From contig NZ_LIPF01000004.1 of the NCBI RefSeq assembly GCF_001905385.1, positions 434,001 through 498,000 on the forward strand: DNA of 64,000 nucleotides. Reading direction: 5' to 3'. The position numbers were made by a program, and so were the translations under genes. Numbering within the stretch: position 1 is the first letter of the stretch; each line of letters opens with the position of its first letter. This document shows positions 34,071 to 44,452 of the stretch, one piece after another. The notes below the pieces were generated by a model. The model was given only the letters and a program-made list of their open reading frames with translations. It made no database searches and was not told where the DNA came from. The stretch comes from Streptomyces sp. CB02414. Its GTDB lineage: Bacteria > Actinomycetota > Actinomycetes > Streptomycetales > Streptomycetaceae.

Positions 34071-35387
34071 CTAGGCGGCCTTTCGCGACGGGGGCGGGGC
34101 TTCGGGCGGGACGGGAAGCGTCCGTCCCACGCGGGCCAGCGGGGACAGGGCCATCAGTGCCGGCGACAGCAGCATGCCGGCCGCGGCGGCCAGCAGGCCG
34201 GTGCGCGTCCCCCACACCTCGGCGAGACAGCCGCCGAGCAGCGAGCCCAGCGGGGTCAGCCCCATGCCGACGAAGGTGATCGTCGCGGCGGCGCGGCCCT
34301 GCATCCCGTCCGGAGTGACGGCCTGCCTCACGGCCATGACCGTGACGTTCACCAGCTGGCCGAAGGCCCCGAACACGAGGTTGACCGCGACGAGCGCGGG
34401 AACCGTCAGGGCGGAACCGCCGTGCAGCGCGGGCACGAGCAGGAAGACACCGTCACCGATCGCCGCCGCGGACACGAGGACGGCGCCGTAGCCGAAGCGG
34501 CCGGGCAGCCGGGTGGCCAGCAGTGACCCCAACAGGGCGCCAGGCCCCGTCGCCGCGAGTACCAGTCCCATGGCGGCGCCCGACAGGTGCAATTCCCGTG
34601 GCAGGTGCAGGAGGTAGACGGTCATCACGGCCGAGAGGAAGAGCTGGAACGCGGCCGACGCCAGGCAGACGGCCCGCAGCCAGGCGTCGCCCGCGACGAA
34701 GCGGAGGCCCTCACGGATGCGCCGCCGGACCCGGGCAGGTCCTTCCGGGCGCTCCGGGACGGACTCGTGGCGGCCGATCCGCCGGATCGACAGGAAGGAC
34801 AGCGCGAAGAAGACGGCGCCGGAAGCGGCGGCCACCGGCACCGACAGCGCGGACACCAACGCGCCGCCGAGGGCGGGACCGCCGGTCTGCGCGGCGGACC
34901 GGCTGCCCTCCAGCGCGCTGTTGCCGCGCACCAGCTGGTCGCGCCGCACCAGCCGGACCAGCGACGCCTGGTACGCCACGTCGAAGAACACGGAGAGAGC
35001 CCCGACGGCGAAGGCCACCACGAGCAGCGCCGGCAGACCGAGCGCGCCGAGGAGGCCGGCCACCGCGGCCGCGCCCAGCGCCAGTGCCCGCCCCGCGTCC
35101 GTCAGGACCATCACCGTGCGGGTCCGCCACCTGTCCACGCACGCGCCGGCGACGAGCGACAGCAGCAGGATCGGTGCCTGCCCCACCGCGCGCAGGACGC
35201 CCAGCTGACCGGCACCGGCATCGAGCGTGAGGACGGCGAAGAGCGGCAGAACGACCAGCGTCGCATGCTCACCCAGCTGGGAGGACGTCTGGCCGAGCCA
35301 GAGCATGCGGAAGTCGCCGTCCCGCCACAGACGCGACGCGGGAGACCGACCGGATTCGGACGTGGTGGTGGAGGAAGTGCACGGCAC
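34071..35387 (-). CDS. MFS exporter (EntS/MFS_3-like)
   Basis: A 438-residue transporter with twelve predicted helices. It begins RLWRDGDFRMLWLGQTSSQLGEHATLVVLPLFAV, the pattern of the MFS_3/EntS-like exporters. It has the VDRWRTRTVM loop between helices 2 and 3 and a long central RRIREGLRFVAGDAWLRAV segment. Relatives export siderophores or macrolides. GTG 35387 is preceded by GAGGGG. It lies immediately upstream of the aldo/keto reductase on the same strand. Confidence 0.85.
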   Translation of the reverse strand: MPCTSSTTTSESGRSPASRLWRDGDFRMLWLGQTSSQLGEHATLVVLPLFAVLTLDAGAGQLGVLRAVGQAPILLLSLVAGACVDRWRTRTVMVLTDAGRALALGAAAVAGLLGALGLPALLVVAFAVGALSVFFDVAYQASLVRLVRRDQLVRGNSALEGSRSAAQTGGPALGGALVSALSVPVAAASGAVFFALSFLSIRRIGRHESVPERPEGPARVRRRIREGLRFVAGDAWLRAVCLASAAFQLFLSAVMTVYLLHLPRELHLSGAAMGLVLAATGPGALLGSLLATRLPGRFGYGAVLVSAAAIGDGVFLLVPALHGGSALTVPALVAVNLVFGAFGQLVNVTVMAVRQAVTPDGMQGRAAATITFVGMGLTPLGSLLGGCLAEVWGTRTGLLAAAAGMLLSPALMALSPLARVGRTLPVPPEAPPPSRKAA

Positions 35388-35619
35388 GGAGGACCCCTCG
35401 GAGGACCGAAGACGAGACCCGCCGACCGGCGCACGGCAGGTGCGCCGGCTGTTTCAGGCAGCGGGAGAGGAAGGCTCGCTGTGCCGCGTGGTACGAGCAG
35501 CACGCGATGACAGGCCGATCACGGCCTCGAACGTCAACGCGTGCTCGGACGACCGACCATGCTCCGCTCCTCCCGGTCACTCCCGGCGCACACCCTAACT
35601 CGCCCACGCCCGTGGCCGC

Positions 35620-35650
35620 TTGACCTCGAGCGGACTTGAGCTTCTAGGTT
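35620..35650 (+). promoter_or_regulatory. MerR/SoxR-type promoter of the VOC gene
   Basis: A -35 TTGACC (35620-35625) and a -10 TAGGTT (35645-35650) are held 19 bp apart, the long spacer typical of MerR-activated promoters. The spacer holds the dyad CTCGAG (35625-35630) and CTTGAG (35635-35640). The 18-mer at 35624-35641 matches the SoxR box CCTCAAGTTAACTTGAGG at 13 positions. The rest of the 314-bp gap 35388-35701 shows nothing else clear. Confidence 0.6.
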
Positions 35651-35701
35651 CGTTCCAGAGCCGCGGGAACCGACCGCCGGCACCGTCCGAGGAGATTCGC
35701 C

Positions 35702-36187
35702 ATGGCAGAGCGCACAGCCCCCGTCGAGATTCCCGACCGCTACCGCTATGCCGTGATCCCGCACATCATGGTCGACGACGCGGCCGCCGCGATCGACTTC
35801 TACAAGCGAGCCTTCGACGCCCACGAGGAATTCCGGATCGAGGCTCCCGGCGGCGGCGTCCTCCATGCCGAGATCACCGTCGGACGCTCGGCCCTGATGC
35901 TGGGAGACGCCGGTGCGGGCGGAGCGGAGTTCGGCGACTTCCTCTCACCGGCCGCGCTGGGCGGGGGCACGTCGGTGACGCTGCACGTCTTCGTGCCGGA
36001 CGTCGACAGCCTGGCGGGACGCGCGGAGGCCGCGGGTGCCGAGATCCTCCAGCCGCCGACGGACATGTTCCACGGGGATCGCACCGTGGTCCTCAGGGAC
36101 CCCTCGGGGCACATGTGGGTCTTCCTGACCCATGTCGAAGACGTCTCGGAGGAGGAGCTTCTGCGCCGCCTGGCCACTGCCGGGTGA
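35702..36187 (+). CDS. VOC (glyoxalase/PhnB-like) family protein
   Basis: A 161-residue protein of the vicinal-oxygen-chelate fold, PhnB-like: VIPHIMVDDAAAAIDFYKRAF, HAEITVGRSALMLGD, SVTLHVFVPDVDSL and VVLRDPSGHMWVFLTHVEDV. Members act as glyoxalases, dioxygenases or drug-binding resistance proteins; the exact reaction cannot be read here. AGGAG precedes ATG 35702. The elongated-spacer promoter suggests induction by a MerR-type activator sensing redox stress or drugs. Confidence 0.85.
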   Translation: MAERTAPVEIPDRYRYAVIPHIMVDDAAAAIDFYKRAFDAHEEFRIEAPGGGVLHAEITVGRSALMLGDAGAGGAEFGDFLSPAALGGGTSVTLHVFVPDVDSLAGRAEAAGAEILQPPTDMFHGDRTVVLRDPSGHMWVFLTHVEDVSEEELLRRLATAG

Positions 36188-36199
36188 CCGGTCTGCTCG

Positions 36200-36221
36200 C
36201 ACCGCGCCGGCCGGCGCGGTG
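36200..36221. terminator. Bidirectional terminator, perfect 22-bp palindrome
   Basis: CACCGCGCCGG followed directly by its complement CCGGCGCGGTG lies between the convergent VOC and FAD-monooxygenase stops. It is well placed to end both transcripts. Confidence 0.6.
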
Positions 36222-36230
36222 ACGAGGGGG

Positions 36231-37445
36231 TCAGCGGGCCTTGGGGCCGTCCTGGACGGGGTCGGGCAGTGCGAGGGCGGTGTGCGCCGGGCGTCCGGCG
36301 GCCGGCGGCGAGGTGGTGAGGGCGCGGAGTCTGGCGTTGCGCCTTTCGAGGGCCGCGGCCGTGGTGGGGAAGAGCGCCGCGTCGCCGTCCGCGACCTGTG
36401 CCTGGTTCAGTTCGACGAATCCGCGCAGGTCCCTCTCGTAGGCGGCGAAGGCCGCGGTGTGGTCGCGGTGCGCGGCCAGCGAGGCGGCGAGCACATAGGC
36501 GCCGACGAGGGCGAGGCTGGACCCCTGCCCGGTCAGGAAGGACGGGGCGTGGGCGGCGTCGCCCAGGAGCGCGGTCCGGCCACTGGACCAGCGCGGCATG
36601 CGGACCTGGCTCACGGTGTCGAAGAACGGGTCGCTCGCGCGGCGCATGGCGGCGACCATGCCCGGGATCTCCCAACCGGCGTCGGCGAACGTGGTGGCCA
36701 CGAGGTCACGCTGGGCCCGGGGGTCACGGAGCACGTCGTGCCCGGGCTCCGGGCCGGCGAAGTTGAGGAAGGCGTGCACCTCGTCGGCGTCCTCGACGGC
36801 GTAGAGCGCCGCGGCCCTCCCGGGGGTGTTCCACATGAGTACCTCGTGGGAGAGACCGAAGGTGTTGGGCATGGTGAAGACGGTGAAGCAGTACCCCAGA
36901 TAGTGGTGGAACCGCTGCTCGGGGCCGTACACCAGCTCCCGGGTACGGGAGTGCAGCCCGTCCGCGCCCAGGACCAGGTCGAAGCTGCGCCGGACGCCGC
37001 TGCGGAAGGTGACGTCGACGCCGTGCTCGTGTTCCGTGAGCACTTCGACGGAGTCGTCGAACACGAACTCCACCTCGTCACGGACGGCTCCGTACAGGGC
37101 TCGGGCCAGATCGCCGCGACGCACCTCGACGTCACGTCCCTCGACACCACCGGCCACCACCTGGGGATGGACCACCGCCGCCTCGCTGCCGTCGGCGTCG
37201 AGAAAGGTCACCCGGCGCGACTCGACATGCGCCTCCCGGAGCTGCGGCAGGATTCCCATCCGGCGGGCCACCTCCACCGCGGTGCCGCGCACGTCGACCG
37301 GATACCCGCCGGCGCGCAGTCCGGCGGACTTCTCCACCACCGTCACCGCGAATCCGTACCGGCGCAGCCAGAACGCCACGGCGGGGCCCGCGATGCTCGC
37401 TCCGGACACCAGGACGGTGCCCTTCGTCGCCGTTTTCATGACCAT
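36231..37445 (-). CDS. FAD-dependent monooxygenase (TetX/PHBH-type)
   Basis: A 404-residue group A flavin monooxygenase: VLVSGASIAGPAVAFWLRRYGF (FAD GxGxxG), LVLGADGLHSRTREL (the DG motif) and TALLGDAAHAPSFLTGQGSSLAL (GD motif). It resembles TetX-like and rifampicin-type hydroxylases. The MFS exporter gene ends three bases upstream on the same strand, so hydroxylation and efflux are coexpressed. This suggests self-protection or tailoring of a drug-like compound. AAGGAG lies about 9 bases before ATG 37445, within the end of the MFS gene. Confidence 0.9.
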   Translation of the reverse strand: MVMKTATKGTVLVSGASIAGPAVAFWLRRYGFAVTVVEKSAGLRAGGYPVDVRGTAVEVARRMGILPQLREAHVESRRVTFLDADGSEAAVVHPQVVAGGVEGRDVEVRRGDLARALYGAVRDEVEFVFDDSVEVLTEHEHGVDVTFRSGVRRSFDLVLGADGLHSRTRELVYGPEQRFHHYLGYCFTVFTMPNTFGLSHEVLMWNTPGRAAALYAVEDADEVHAFLNFAGPEPGHDVLRDPRAQRDLVATTFADAGWEIPGMVAAMRRASDPFFDTVSQVRMPRWSSGRTALLGDAAHAPSFLTGQGSSLALVGAYVLAASLAAHRDHTAAFAAYERDLRGFVELNQAQVADGDAALFPTTAAALERRNARLRALTTSPPAAGRPAHTALALPDPVQDGPKAR

Positions 37446-37448
37446 GTG

Positions 37449-38918
37449 TCAGCTCTCCTTGCTGTGACGAGTGATGGGGCCGAGGCGGGTGGTGCTCCGT
37501 ACGAGCATCACGGCCAGCACCGCGGCGGCCGCGAACGCGGCGGAAGCGATCGTGACGTAACCGAACACACCCGTGGCCGAGTTCGTCGTCTCCCCGTCGA
37601 CGACCACCGACGTCGACTCGAGGACGGCGGCACCCACGAAGTTCAGGACCACCGAACCGATCGAGACCATGACCATGACCAGGCTGGAGACGATGCCCTG
37701 CCGTTCGGGGGGAGCCAGGCTCCCCGCCATGTTGAATCCGGACGTCCCCAGCGCTCCCACCGTGACACCCAGCAGGAAGCCGCAGCAGAGCGCGACGGGA
37801 AGCCGGGACACCCCAGCGAACATCCCGACGGTCACCACCGTTCCGAGCACGATGGCGCCGGCGAGGGTCCGGGCGGGTCCCATGCGTGCGGCGAGCCATC
37901 CCGCCGACGGGCCCCCGAGCGTGACGCCGAGTCCCGGCGTCGCCAGGAGCAGCGCCACCGACCCCTGGCCGGCCAGTCCGTACCCGAGCCGCTGATCCGC
38001 CGACACGTCAGCGATGAGGGGGATGAGCTGCAGCACGCTCTGGTACGAACCCGCGGCGAGGAAGACCACGAGGAGCGTGAGCACCAAGGGGCCACCGAGG
38101 TTCCTGACGTCGATCAGCGGGTCGGGCTTCCGGCTGGAGACCAGGAACCACCTGGCCAGTGCCCCGACGCCGCCGACGAGGAGGGCCAGCGGCCCCGGGG
38201 TGAGCCAGCCGAGGTCCGAGCCGAGGCTGACGTAGCCGAGGACGCCGACGAGACCGCCGCCGAGAAGGAGGGCACCACCGACGTCGAGCCGGCCCGGTGT
38301 CCGCTCCGGGGCCTCGGGGAGGACGTGGTGCACGCAGACCGCCATCGCGGCCGCGACGAGGGCCGACACGAGGAACAGGATCTGGAAGCCGAACTGCTCG
38401 GCCAGGTCCTCGATGACGAAACGCGAGGCGATGTTGAGGACCGCGGAGCCCGACGTCACGATGCCCACGACGATCATCGCGATGCGGGGCGCGCAGAGGC
38501 CCCGGACCATCGCCACGGAGAGGAAGACCGTGGCCAGGGACGCCCCTTGCAGCACACGTCCCGGCACGAACAGCCAGAGGCTGGGCGCCACGGCACACAG
38601 CAGGGCCCCCGCGCAGCTGAGGAGCAGTGCCAGGACCAGTACCCTGCGCCTGCCGTGGAGGTCGGCGGCCTTCCCGAGCAGGGGCGCCCACATCACACCC
38701 GCCAGCATCGCGGTGGCGTTGAGCCACGCCGCCTGGTCGGTGCCGAAATGGTCGAGCATCTCCGGGAGGACGACCAGCGGCGCGGTGACGGCCGAGTCGA
38801 CCACGAAGTTCACCAGGGCCAGGACGGTCACCAGGCCGACGAGCCGTCCGCTCCACCTCGTGTGCCGTCCGGCCTCCGTAGGTGCGGTATCCGTGCTTCC
38901 GGTCCTGCTCTGCTGCAT
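37449..38918 (-). CDS. MFS drug exporter (DHA2, 14-helix type)
   Basis: A 489-residue transporter with about 14 hydrophobic helices. Family signs are NFVVDSAVTAPLVVLPEM, WLNATAMLAGVMWAPLLGKAADLHGRRRVL (antiporter motif A) and VPGRVLQGASLATVFLSVAM (motif B-like). DHA2 transporters expel drugs by proton antiport. It is the first gene of a two-gene operon with the FAD monooxygenase. ATG 38918 has AAGGAG 7 bases upstream. It starts 38 bases behind the stop of the ABC permease gene, same strand. Confidence 0.9.
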   Translation of the reverse strand: MQQSRTGSTDTAPTEAGRHTRWSGRLVGLVTVLALVNFVVDSAVTAPLVVLPEMLDHFGTDQAAWLNATAMLAGVMWAPLLGKAADLHGRRRVLVLALLLSCAGALLCAVAPSLWLFVPGRVLQGASLATVFLSVAMVRGLCAPRIAMIVVGIVTSGSAVLNIASRFVIEDLAEQFGFQILFLVSALVAAAMAVCVHHVLPEAPERTPGRLDVGGALLLGGGLVGVLGYVSLGSDLGWLTPGPLALLVGGVGALARWFLVSSRKPDPLIDVRNLGGPLVLTLLVVFLAAGSYQSVLQLIPLIADVSADQRLGYGLAGQGSVALLLATPGLGVTLGGPSAGWLAARMGPARTLAGAIVLGTVVTVGMFAGVSRLPVALCCGFLLGVTVGALGTSGFNMAGSLAPPERQGIVSSLVMVMVSIGSVVLNFVGAAVLESTSVVVDGETTNSATGVFGYVTIASAAFAAAAVLAVMLVRSTTRLGPITRHSKES

Positions 38919-38955
38919 GGCTGGCTCCTTGTCGGAGGTGCTGCGGCGGGCGGTC

Positions 38956-41471
38956 TCAGACATTCCGGTCACGCAGCGCCGCGCGGGCCGGGAGGGACAC
39001 GGCGACGAGGCCGAGGGACACCGCGGCCGCGGCGAACGCGGCGTACAGCAACGGGGGCACGTACGGGAGTTCGCCCGTCAGGCCGCGCATCATCGGGGTC
39101 AGCGTGATCATGGCGATGGCGGTGCCCAGGGCCACGCCCGCCGCCGACACCAGCAGACTCTCCCAGCCGAGCATGCGCATCACCTGGCGGCGGGTGGAGC
39201 CGACGAGGCGGAGCACGGTCAGTTCGCGCCGGCGGTCCAGGACCGTCATCACCAGGGTGTTGACGGCGGCGACGGCGGCGAAGCCGCCCAGGACGGCGGC
39301 CATCATGTAGTTGGCCCAGGCGCCGAACTCCCGGTCCACGTTCTGCGCGACGGCGTACCCGGAGGCGTCGGTGACCTCGCCGAGTGCGGCGAGCGGACCG
39401 GCGTCGCCGCCGCTGACCAGCAGCGTGTCCGCGAAGGCCGACGTGACGTGCCCGTCCAGCGAGGCCCGGTCCATCGTCACCGCCGGCAGGCCCAGACCGC
39501 GGCCGTAGACCGCGACGACTTCCGGGGCGGCCTTCGTGCCGTCGGGGAGGTAGAGCGGCAGCTTGTCGCCCAGCTCGACCTTCGCCGCGGTGGCGAGGGT
39601 CTTGTCGATGGCGATACGGCCCTCGCCCACCCGGTCCAGGCTGCCGCCGCGCACGTCCAGGTCCTGCACCCGGGCGAGCTCGGCGCCGGGGCCCGAGACG
39701 CCCTGGGTCGCGGTCCCCTGCAGCGACGTCTCGCCGCCGCCCTCGACGGGCACCAGTACCTGCGTGTCGAGCAGGCTCACCGCCGCCTCGACGCCGGGGA
39801 CGCGGGCGGCCCGGTCGGCGGCGTCGGCGGGCAGGCCCGCCGGGTTCGTGACCACATGGTCGGCCGTGATGCCCTCGCGCAGCTGCTGCGAGGCGACGTG
39901 GCTCTCGCTCGTGTGCATGAAGACGAGCGTCGAGGCGAAGGCCATCGCCAGCACGATCGGCGTGATCGCCGAGGCCAGCCGACGGGCGTTGGTGCGGGAG
40001 TTGGCGGCGGCCAGCGACGCGGAGGCGCCGCCGCCGCGCAGCAGCAGGCCGAAGAGTGCCGCGCACAGCCGGGCCAGGACCGGGCCGAGCAGGGCGACGG
40101 CCAGCATGAAGAGCATCACGACGCCGAGAGAGGCGTTGGCCGCGTCGGAACCGGCGGCGGAGGCGGCGACGCCGGCGAGCGCCGAGCCGCCGCCGACCGC
40201 GCCCAGACCGAGGACGGTGCGGACGACACCCGGCCGCAGCCGTTCCACCGAGGCCTCGGCCAGCGCCTGACCCGGCTTGATCCGCGCGGGCCTGCGCCCG
40301 GCCGCCCAGCCCGCGCCGAGCGCGGTGAGCAGGCCGACTCCTACGGCCGCGAGCAGGGGGAACCCGGAGACGTGCAGTTCGACCGCCTTCGGGACGGCCC
40401 CGCGGTCCTGCATCTGCCCGAACCACCAGTGCGCGAGCCCGATGCCGGGCAGGCAGCCGAGTATCCCGGCGAGCGGGGCGACCAGCAGCGCCTCGGCGGC
40501 GACCGCGCGACGGATCTGCCGCGGCGTGGCGCCGACGGCGCGCAGCAGCGCGAACTCGCGGGAGCGCTGGCCGACGGAGAGGGCGACCGTTCCGGCCGCG
40601 GTGAAGACCGCGACCAGGGTCGCGATCCCGCCGAACGAGCCGCCGACCGCGAAGAGCGTCTCCTTGGCGTAGGCCAGACCGTGGTCCTCGACCTCGCCGC
40701 GGTCGTCGCCGGTGAGCACCCCCGCGCCGGAGCCCGCGAGGGACTTCTCGACGGCGGCGGCCAGAGCGTCCAAGTCGGCGCCGTCCTCGGCCGTGACGGC
40801 GATGGCGTCGGCCTGGCCGGGGTGCCCGGCCAGCACGGACGCCTCGGAGTCGGCGAACCAGGCCGTGGCCCCGCCGCCCACCCCTTCCTCCGCGGTGTCG
40901 CCCGGACCGGCCTCGGCCAGCCCGGACACCCGGAAGCCGGCGCGGCCGTCGGCCGTTTCCAGCGTGACGGTGTCGCCGACGCCCGCCTTCGCCGCACGGG
41001 CCGCGTCGGCGCCGAGGACGACCTCGCCCGCGTGCGGCGCGGCGCCGGAGGTCAGCGCGCTGCCGGTGAAGGTGTGCGCGCCCCAGCCGTGACCGGTGAG
41101 CGCGCTCGACGAGGTGGTGCCCTGGTGCACCGGGAAGGTGAAGTCCGGGACGGCGGTGGCCGCACCCGGCACCTCGGCGGCCCTCGCCGCCAGCCGCGCG
41201 TCCACGCGGGCGGTGTCCGGCAGCGGGTACGCGGTTTCCTCGGGACCGTCGATGGTGTCGGCGACGACCCGCGCCGACTGGTCGGCCGCCACGACGACCG
41301 GCGCGTTCGCGTACCGCTCCGCCGGCACCGACGCCCGCAGGCTGGTCTCCAGCAGGACGCCGCAGGCCGCGACGATCAGCGCCGACATCATCAGCGCGAC
41401 GAACGTGCCCGCGAACGAGGCGGGCTTGAAGCGCACGGCCGCGCGGGCGAGGCCGTTGGGAGCGAACTTCC

Positions 41472-41475
<4 letters not shown>
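38956..41475 (-). CDS. FtsX/MacB-type ABC transporter permease
   Basis: An 839-residue permease with ten predicted membrane helices in the duplicated FtsX arrangement. It has an N-terminal helix (FAGTFVALMMSALIVAACGVLL), a large extracytoplasmic domain, and helices around GGIATLVAVFTAAGTVALSVGQRSREFALLRAVGATPRQIRR, then the second half with VLDRRRELTVLRLVGSTRRQVMRML. Such permeases export peptides, lipids or antibiotics, or drive extracytoplasmic processes. The ATG overlaps the ATPase stop (ATGA at 41472-41475), so the pair is translationally coupled. Confidence 0.92.
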
Positions 41476-42293
<818 letters not shown>

Positions 42294-42387
42294 CTTCGGC
42301 CCTCTCCTGATCTTCCGTGCTGACGGGATCAAGAGTGCGAGGAGGGCTGCGTCCCGGGCGTCGTACCCGGGAGCCAACATGGAGGTG

Positions 42388-42399
42388 CTACCCCGGTAG
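42388..42399. promoter_or_regulatory. Candidate response-regulator site upstream of the ABC operon
   Basis: CTACCCCGGTAG is a 12-bp dyad (CTACC-CC-GGTAG), 94 bases upstream of the ATPase start and between it and the response-regulator gene. It is a reasonable LuxR/NarL-type binding site but untested. Confidence 0.4.
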
Positions 42400-42431
42400 G
42401 GGGTGGACGAGGGGCAAGGGGCGCGACCGGT

Positions 42432-43127
42432 CTACTCGCCCGGTGCCACCAGCCCCGACTCGTACGCGAAGACCACCGCCTGCGCCCGGTCGCGCAGGTC
42501 GAGCTTGGTGAGGACGCGGCTCACATGTGTCTTCACCGTCTGCTCGGCCAGCACCAGCGTCTGGGCGATCTCCGCGTTGGACCGGCCGCGGGCTACCAGG
42601 GTGAGGACTTCGGTCTCGCGGTCCGTCAGCGCCTTCAGCCGCAGCGCGGGCCTGCCCCTGGTGGCGGGACGTTGCCGGGCGAAGTCCGCGATGAGCCGGC
42701 GTGTCACGGAGGGGGCGAGCAGCGCGTCGCCGGAGGCGACGACGCGTACCGCCGCGATGAGGTCGGCCGGCGGGGCGTCCTTCAGCAGGAAGCCGCTGGC
42801 ACCGGCCCGCAGCGCCTCGTAGACGTAGTCGTCGACGTCGAACGTGGTGAGCATCAGGACCCGCGGCCGGTGCTCACCCGCCGGTGCGCCGCCCGCGCCG
42901 CCCGGCGGGGGCCCGAGGATGCGACGCGCGGCCTCCAGGCCGTCCATCTCGGGCATGCGGACGTCCATCAGCACGACGTCGGGACGGGTGCGGCGGCTCA
43001 GCTCGACGCCCTGCGCGCCGTCGGGGGCCTCACCCACCACGTCGATGTCGCTCTGGGCGGCCAGCAGTGCGGCGAAACCCGCCCGCACCATGGCCTGGTC
43101 GTCGACGATGATGACGCGCGTGGTCAC
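42432..43127 (-). CDS. NarL/LuxR-family response regulator
   Basis: A 231-residue regulator. The receiver domain has acidic DD near residues 9-10, phospho-acceptor Asp in VVLMDVRMPEMDG, and Lys in GFLLKDAPP. The C-terminal LuxR helix-turn-helix is LTDRETEVLTLVARGRSNAEIAQ and VKTHVSRVL. A Gly/Pro-rich insert (GPPPGGAGGAPAGEHR) lies in the receiver. GTG 43127 overlaps the kinase stop by four bases. It likely controls the ABC exporter downstream. Confidence 0.92.
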   Translation of the reverse strand: MTTRVIIVDDQAMVRAGFAALLAAQSDIDVVGEAPDGAQGVELSRRTRPDVVLMDVRMPEMDGLEAARRILGPPPGGAGGAPAGEHRPRVLMLTTFDVDDYVYEALRAGASGFLLKDAPPADLIAAVRVVASGDALLAPSVTRRLIADFARQRPATRGRPALRLKALTDRETEVLTLVARGRSNAEIAQTLVLAEQTVKTHVSRVLTKLDLRDRAQAVVFAYESGLVAPGE

Positions 43128-44356
43128 GTGAGGTCCTTTTCATCGAGGGGGAGACGGGCGGCCACCCGGAATCCGCCGTCCGGCAGCGGTCCCGTGTCGA
43201 GGGTGCCGCCGACGAGCCGGACCCGCTCGCGCATGCCGATGAGGCCGTGCCCGGTGCCGCCCTCCTCGAGCGGCGCGACGGGTGGCTCGGGCGGTGGTCC
43301 GTTGACGACGAGGACGGTGAGCCGCGCACCGTCCTCGACGGCGGACGCCGACACCGACACCCGCGTCGGAGCGCCCGGCGCGTGCCGCACCACGTTCGCC
43401 AGGGCCTCCTGGACGATGCGGTACGCCGAGAGGCCCACCGTCTCGGACACGTCGGCGTCGCAGGGGGTGAACTCCACGGGCACGCCCGCCCGCACCGTCG
43501 CCTCCACCAGCTGACCGATCCGCGTCAGGCCCGGCTGGGGCGCGAGCTCGCCGTGCGCCTCCTCGCTCCGCAGCACGCCCAGGAGCCGCCGCATCTCACC
43601 GAGGGACTCGCGCGCGGTCGCCGCGATGGACGTGAACTCCTCCTGCACGTCCGGGGTCAGCCGGTCGAGACGGTACGCCGCGGTGTCCGCCTGCACCGTG
43701 ATGACGGACATGTGGTGCGCCACCACGTCGTGCAGCTCGCGCGCGATGCGGGCGCGCTCCTCCAGCAGCGTCCGCCGGCCACGCTCGGCCTCGCTGATCG
43801 TCTCCTGCTCGGCCAGTCTGCGCTGCGCCTCGTACCGCTCGCGGAGCGCGGCGGCGAGCAGGAGCGTGATGCCGCCGAGGATGGTCAGCAGCAAGGTCAT
43901 GGCATCGGTGCCGTGCGGCGTGGCAAATCCCAGGCCGACGTTCGCGCCCGCCGTCGCCAGCCACACCAGCAGCAGCGTCCGGCGCCGTTCGCGCAGTCCC
44001 AGGGCGAGGCAGAGGCCGACGTACCCGACGATCCCCATGGGCGGGAACGGCCACAGGAGCCGCTCCTCGAAGTCGACGGTGCCCAGGGCGAGCGCTCCGG
44101 CGACATCCGCGGCGAAGACCACGTACCAGGCCCGCAGCGGGCGGACGACGGCGAGCAGCAGCGGCGCCGACTGGGCGACGGCCAGTGCGCTCGCGAGGCC
44201 GCCGTTGAGGCCGTAGTCGGCGGTGAGGACCTGGATGGTGGTGGGGAGCAGGGCGACGCAGAGAACGAAGGCCACGCCCCACGGCAGCAGCCGCACCCAC
44301 CGACGCGAAGCGCCCGCGAGCAGCGCGCGCGGGCGTTCCTCCTCCACTGACGTCAT
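43124..44356 (-). CDS. Sensor histidine kinase (NarX/DesK-like, HisKA_3)
   Basis: A 410-residue kinase. The N-terminal part has five or six membrane helices (LLPWGVAFVLCVALLP, LLLTILGGITLLLAA). The HisKA_3 dimerisation box is RARIARELHDVVAHHMSVI with the phospho-acceptor His in ELHDVV. The HATPase domain has IVQEALANVVRHAPGA and GHGLIGMRERV. It is typical of streptomycete kinases sensing cell-envelope stress, partner of the overlapping response regulator. ATG 44356 follows AAGGTG. Confidence 0.9.
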   Translation of the reverse strand: MTSVEEERPRALLAGASRRWVRLLPWGVAFVLCVALLPTTIQVLTADYGLNGGLASALAVAQSAPLLLAVVRPLRAWYVVFAADVAGALALGTVDFEERLLWPFPPMGIVGYVGLCLALGLRERRRTLLLVWLATAGANVGLGFATPHGTDAMTLLLTILGGITLLLAAALRERYEAQRRLAEQETISEAERGRRTLLEERARIARELHDVVAHHMSVITVQADTAAYRLDRLTPDVQEEFTSIAATARESLGEMRRLLGVLRSEEAHGELAPQPGLTRIGQLVEATVRAGVPVEFTPCDADVSETVGLSAYRIVQEALANVVRHAPGAPTRVSVSASAVEDGARLTVLVVNGPPPEPPVAPLEEGGTGHGLIGMRERVRLVGGTLDTGPLPDGGFRVAARLPLDEKDLT

Positions 44357-44452
44357 GGGCAACACCTTATGCGGAGGCGGGGCGGCCGGTGCGGGCACGT
44401 GTGACGTGCCCGCACCGGCGGCGTCCTGCGCATCAGAGGAAGTCGGAGGAGG

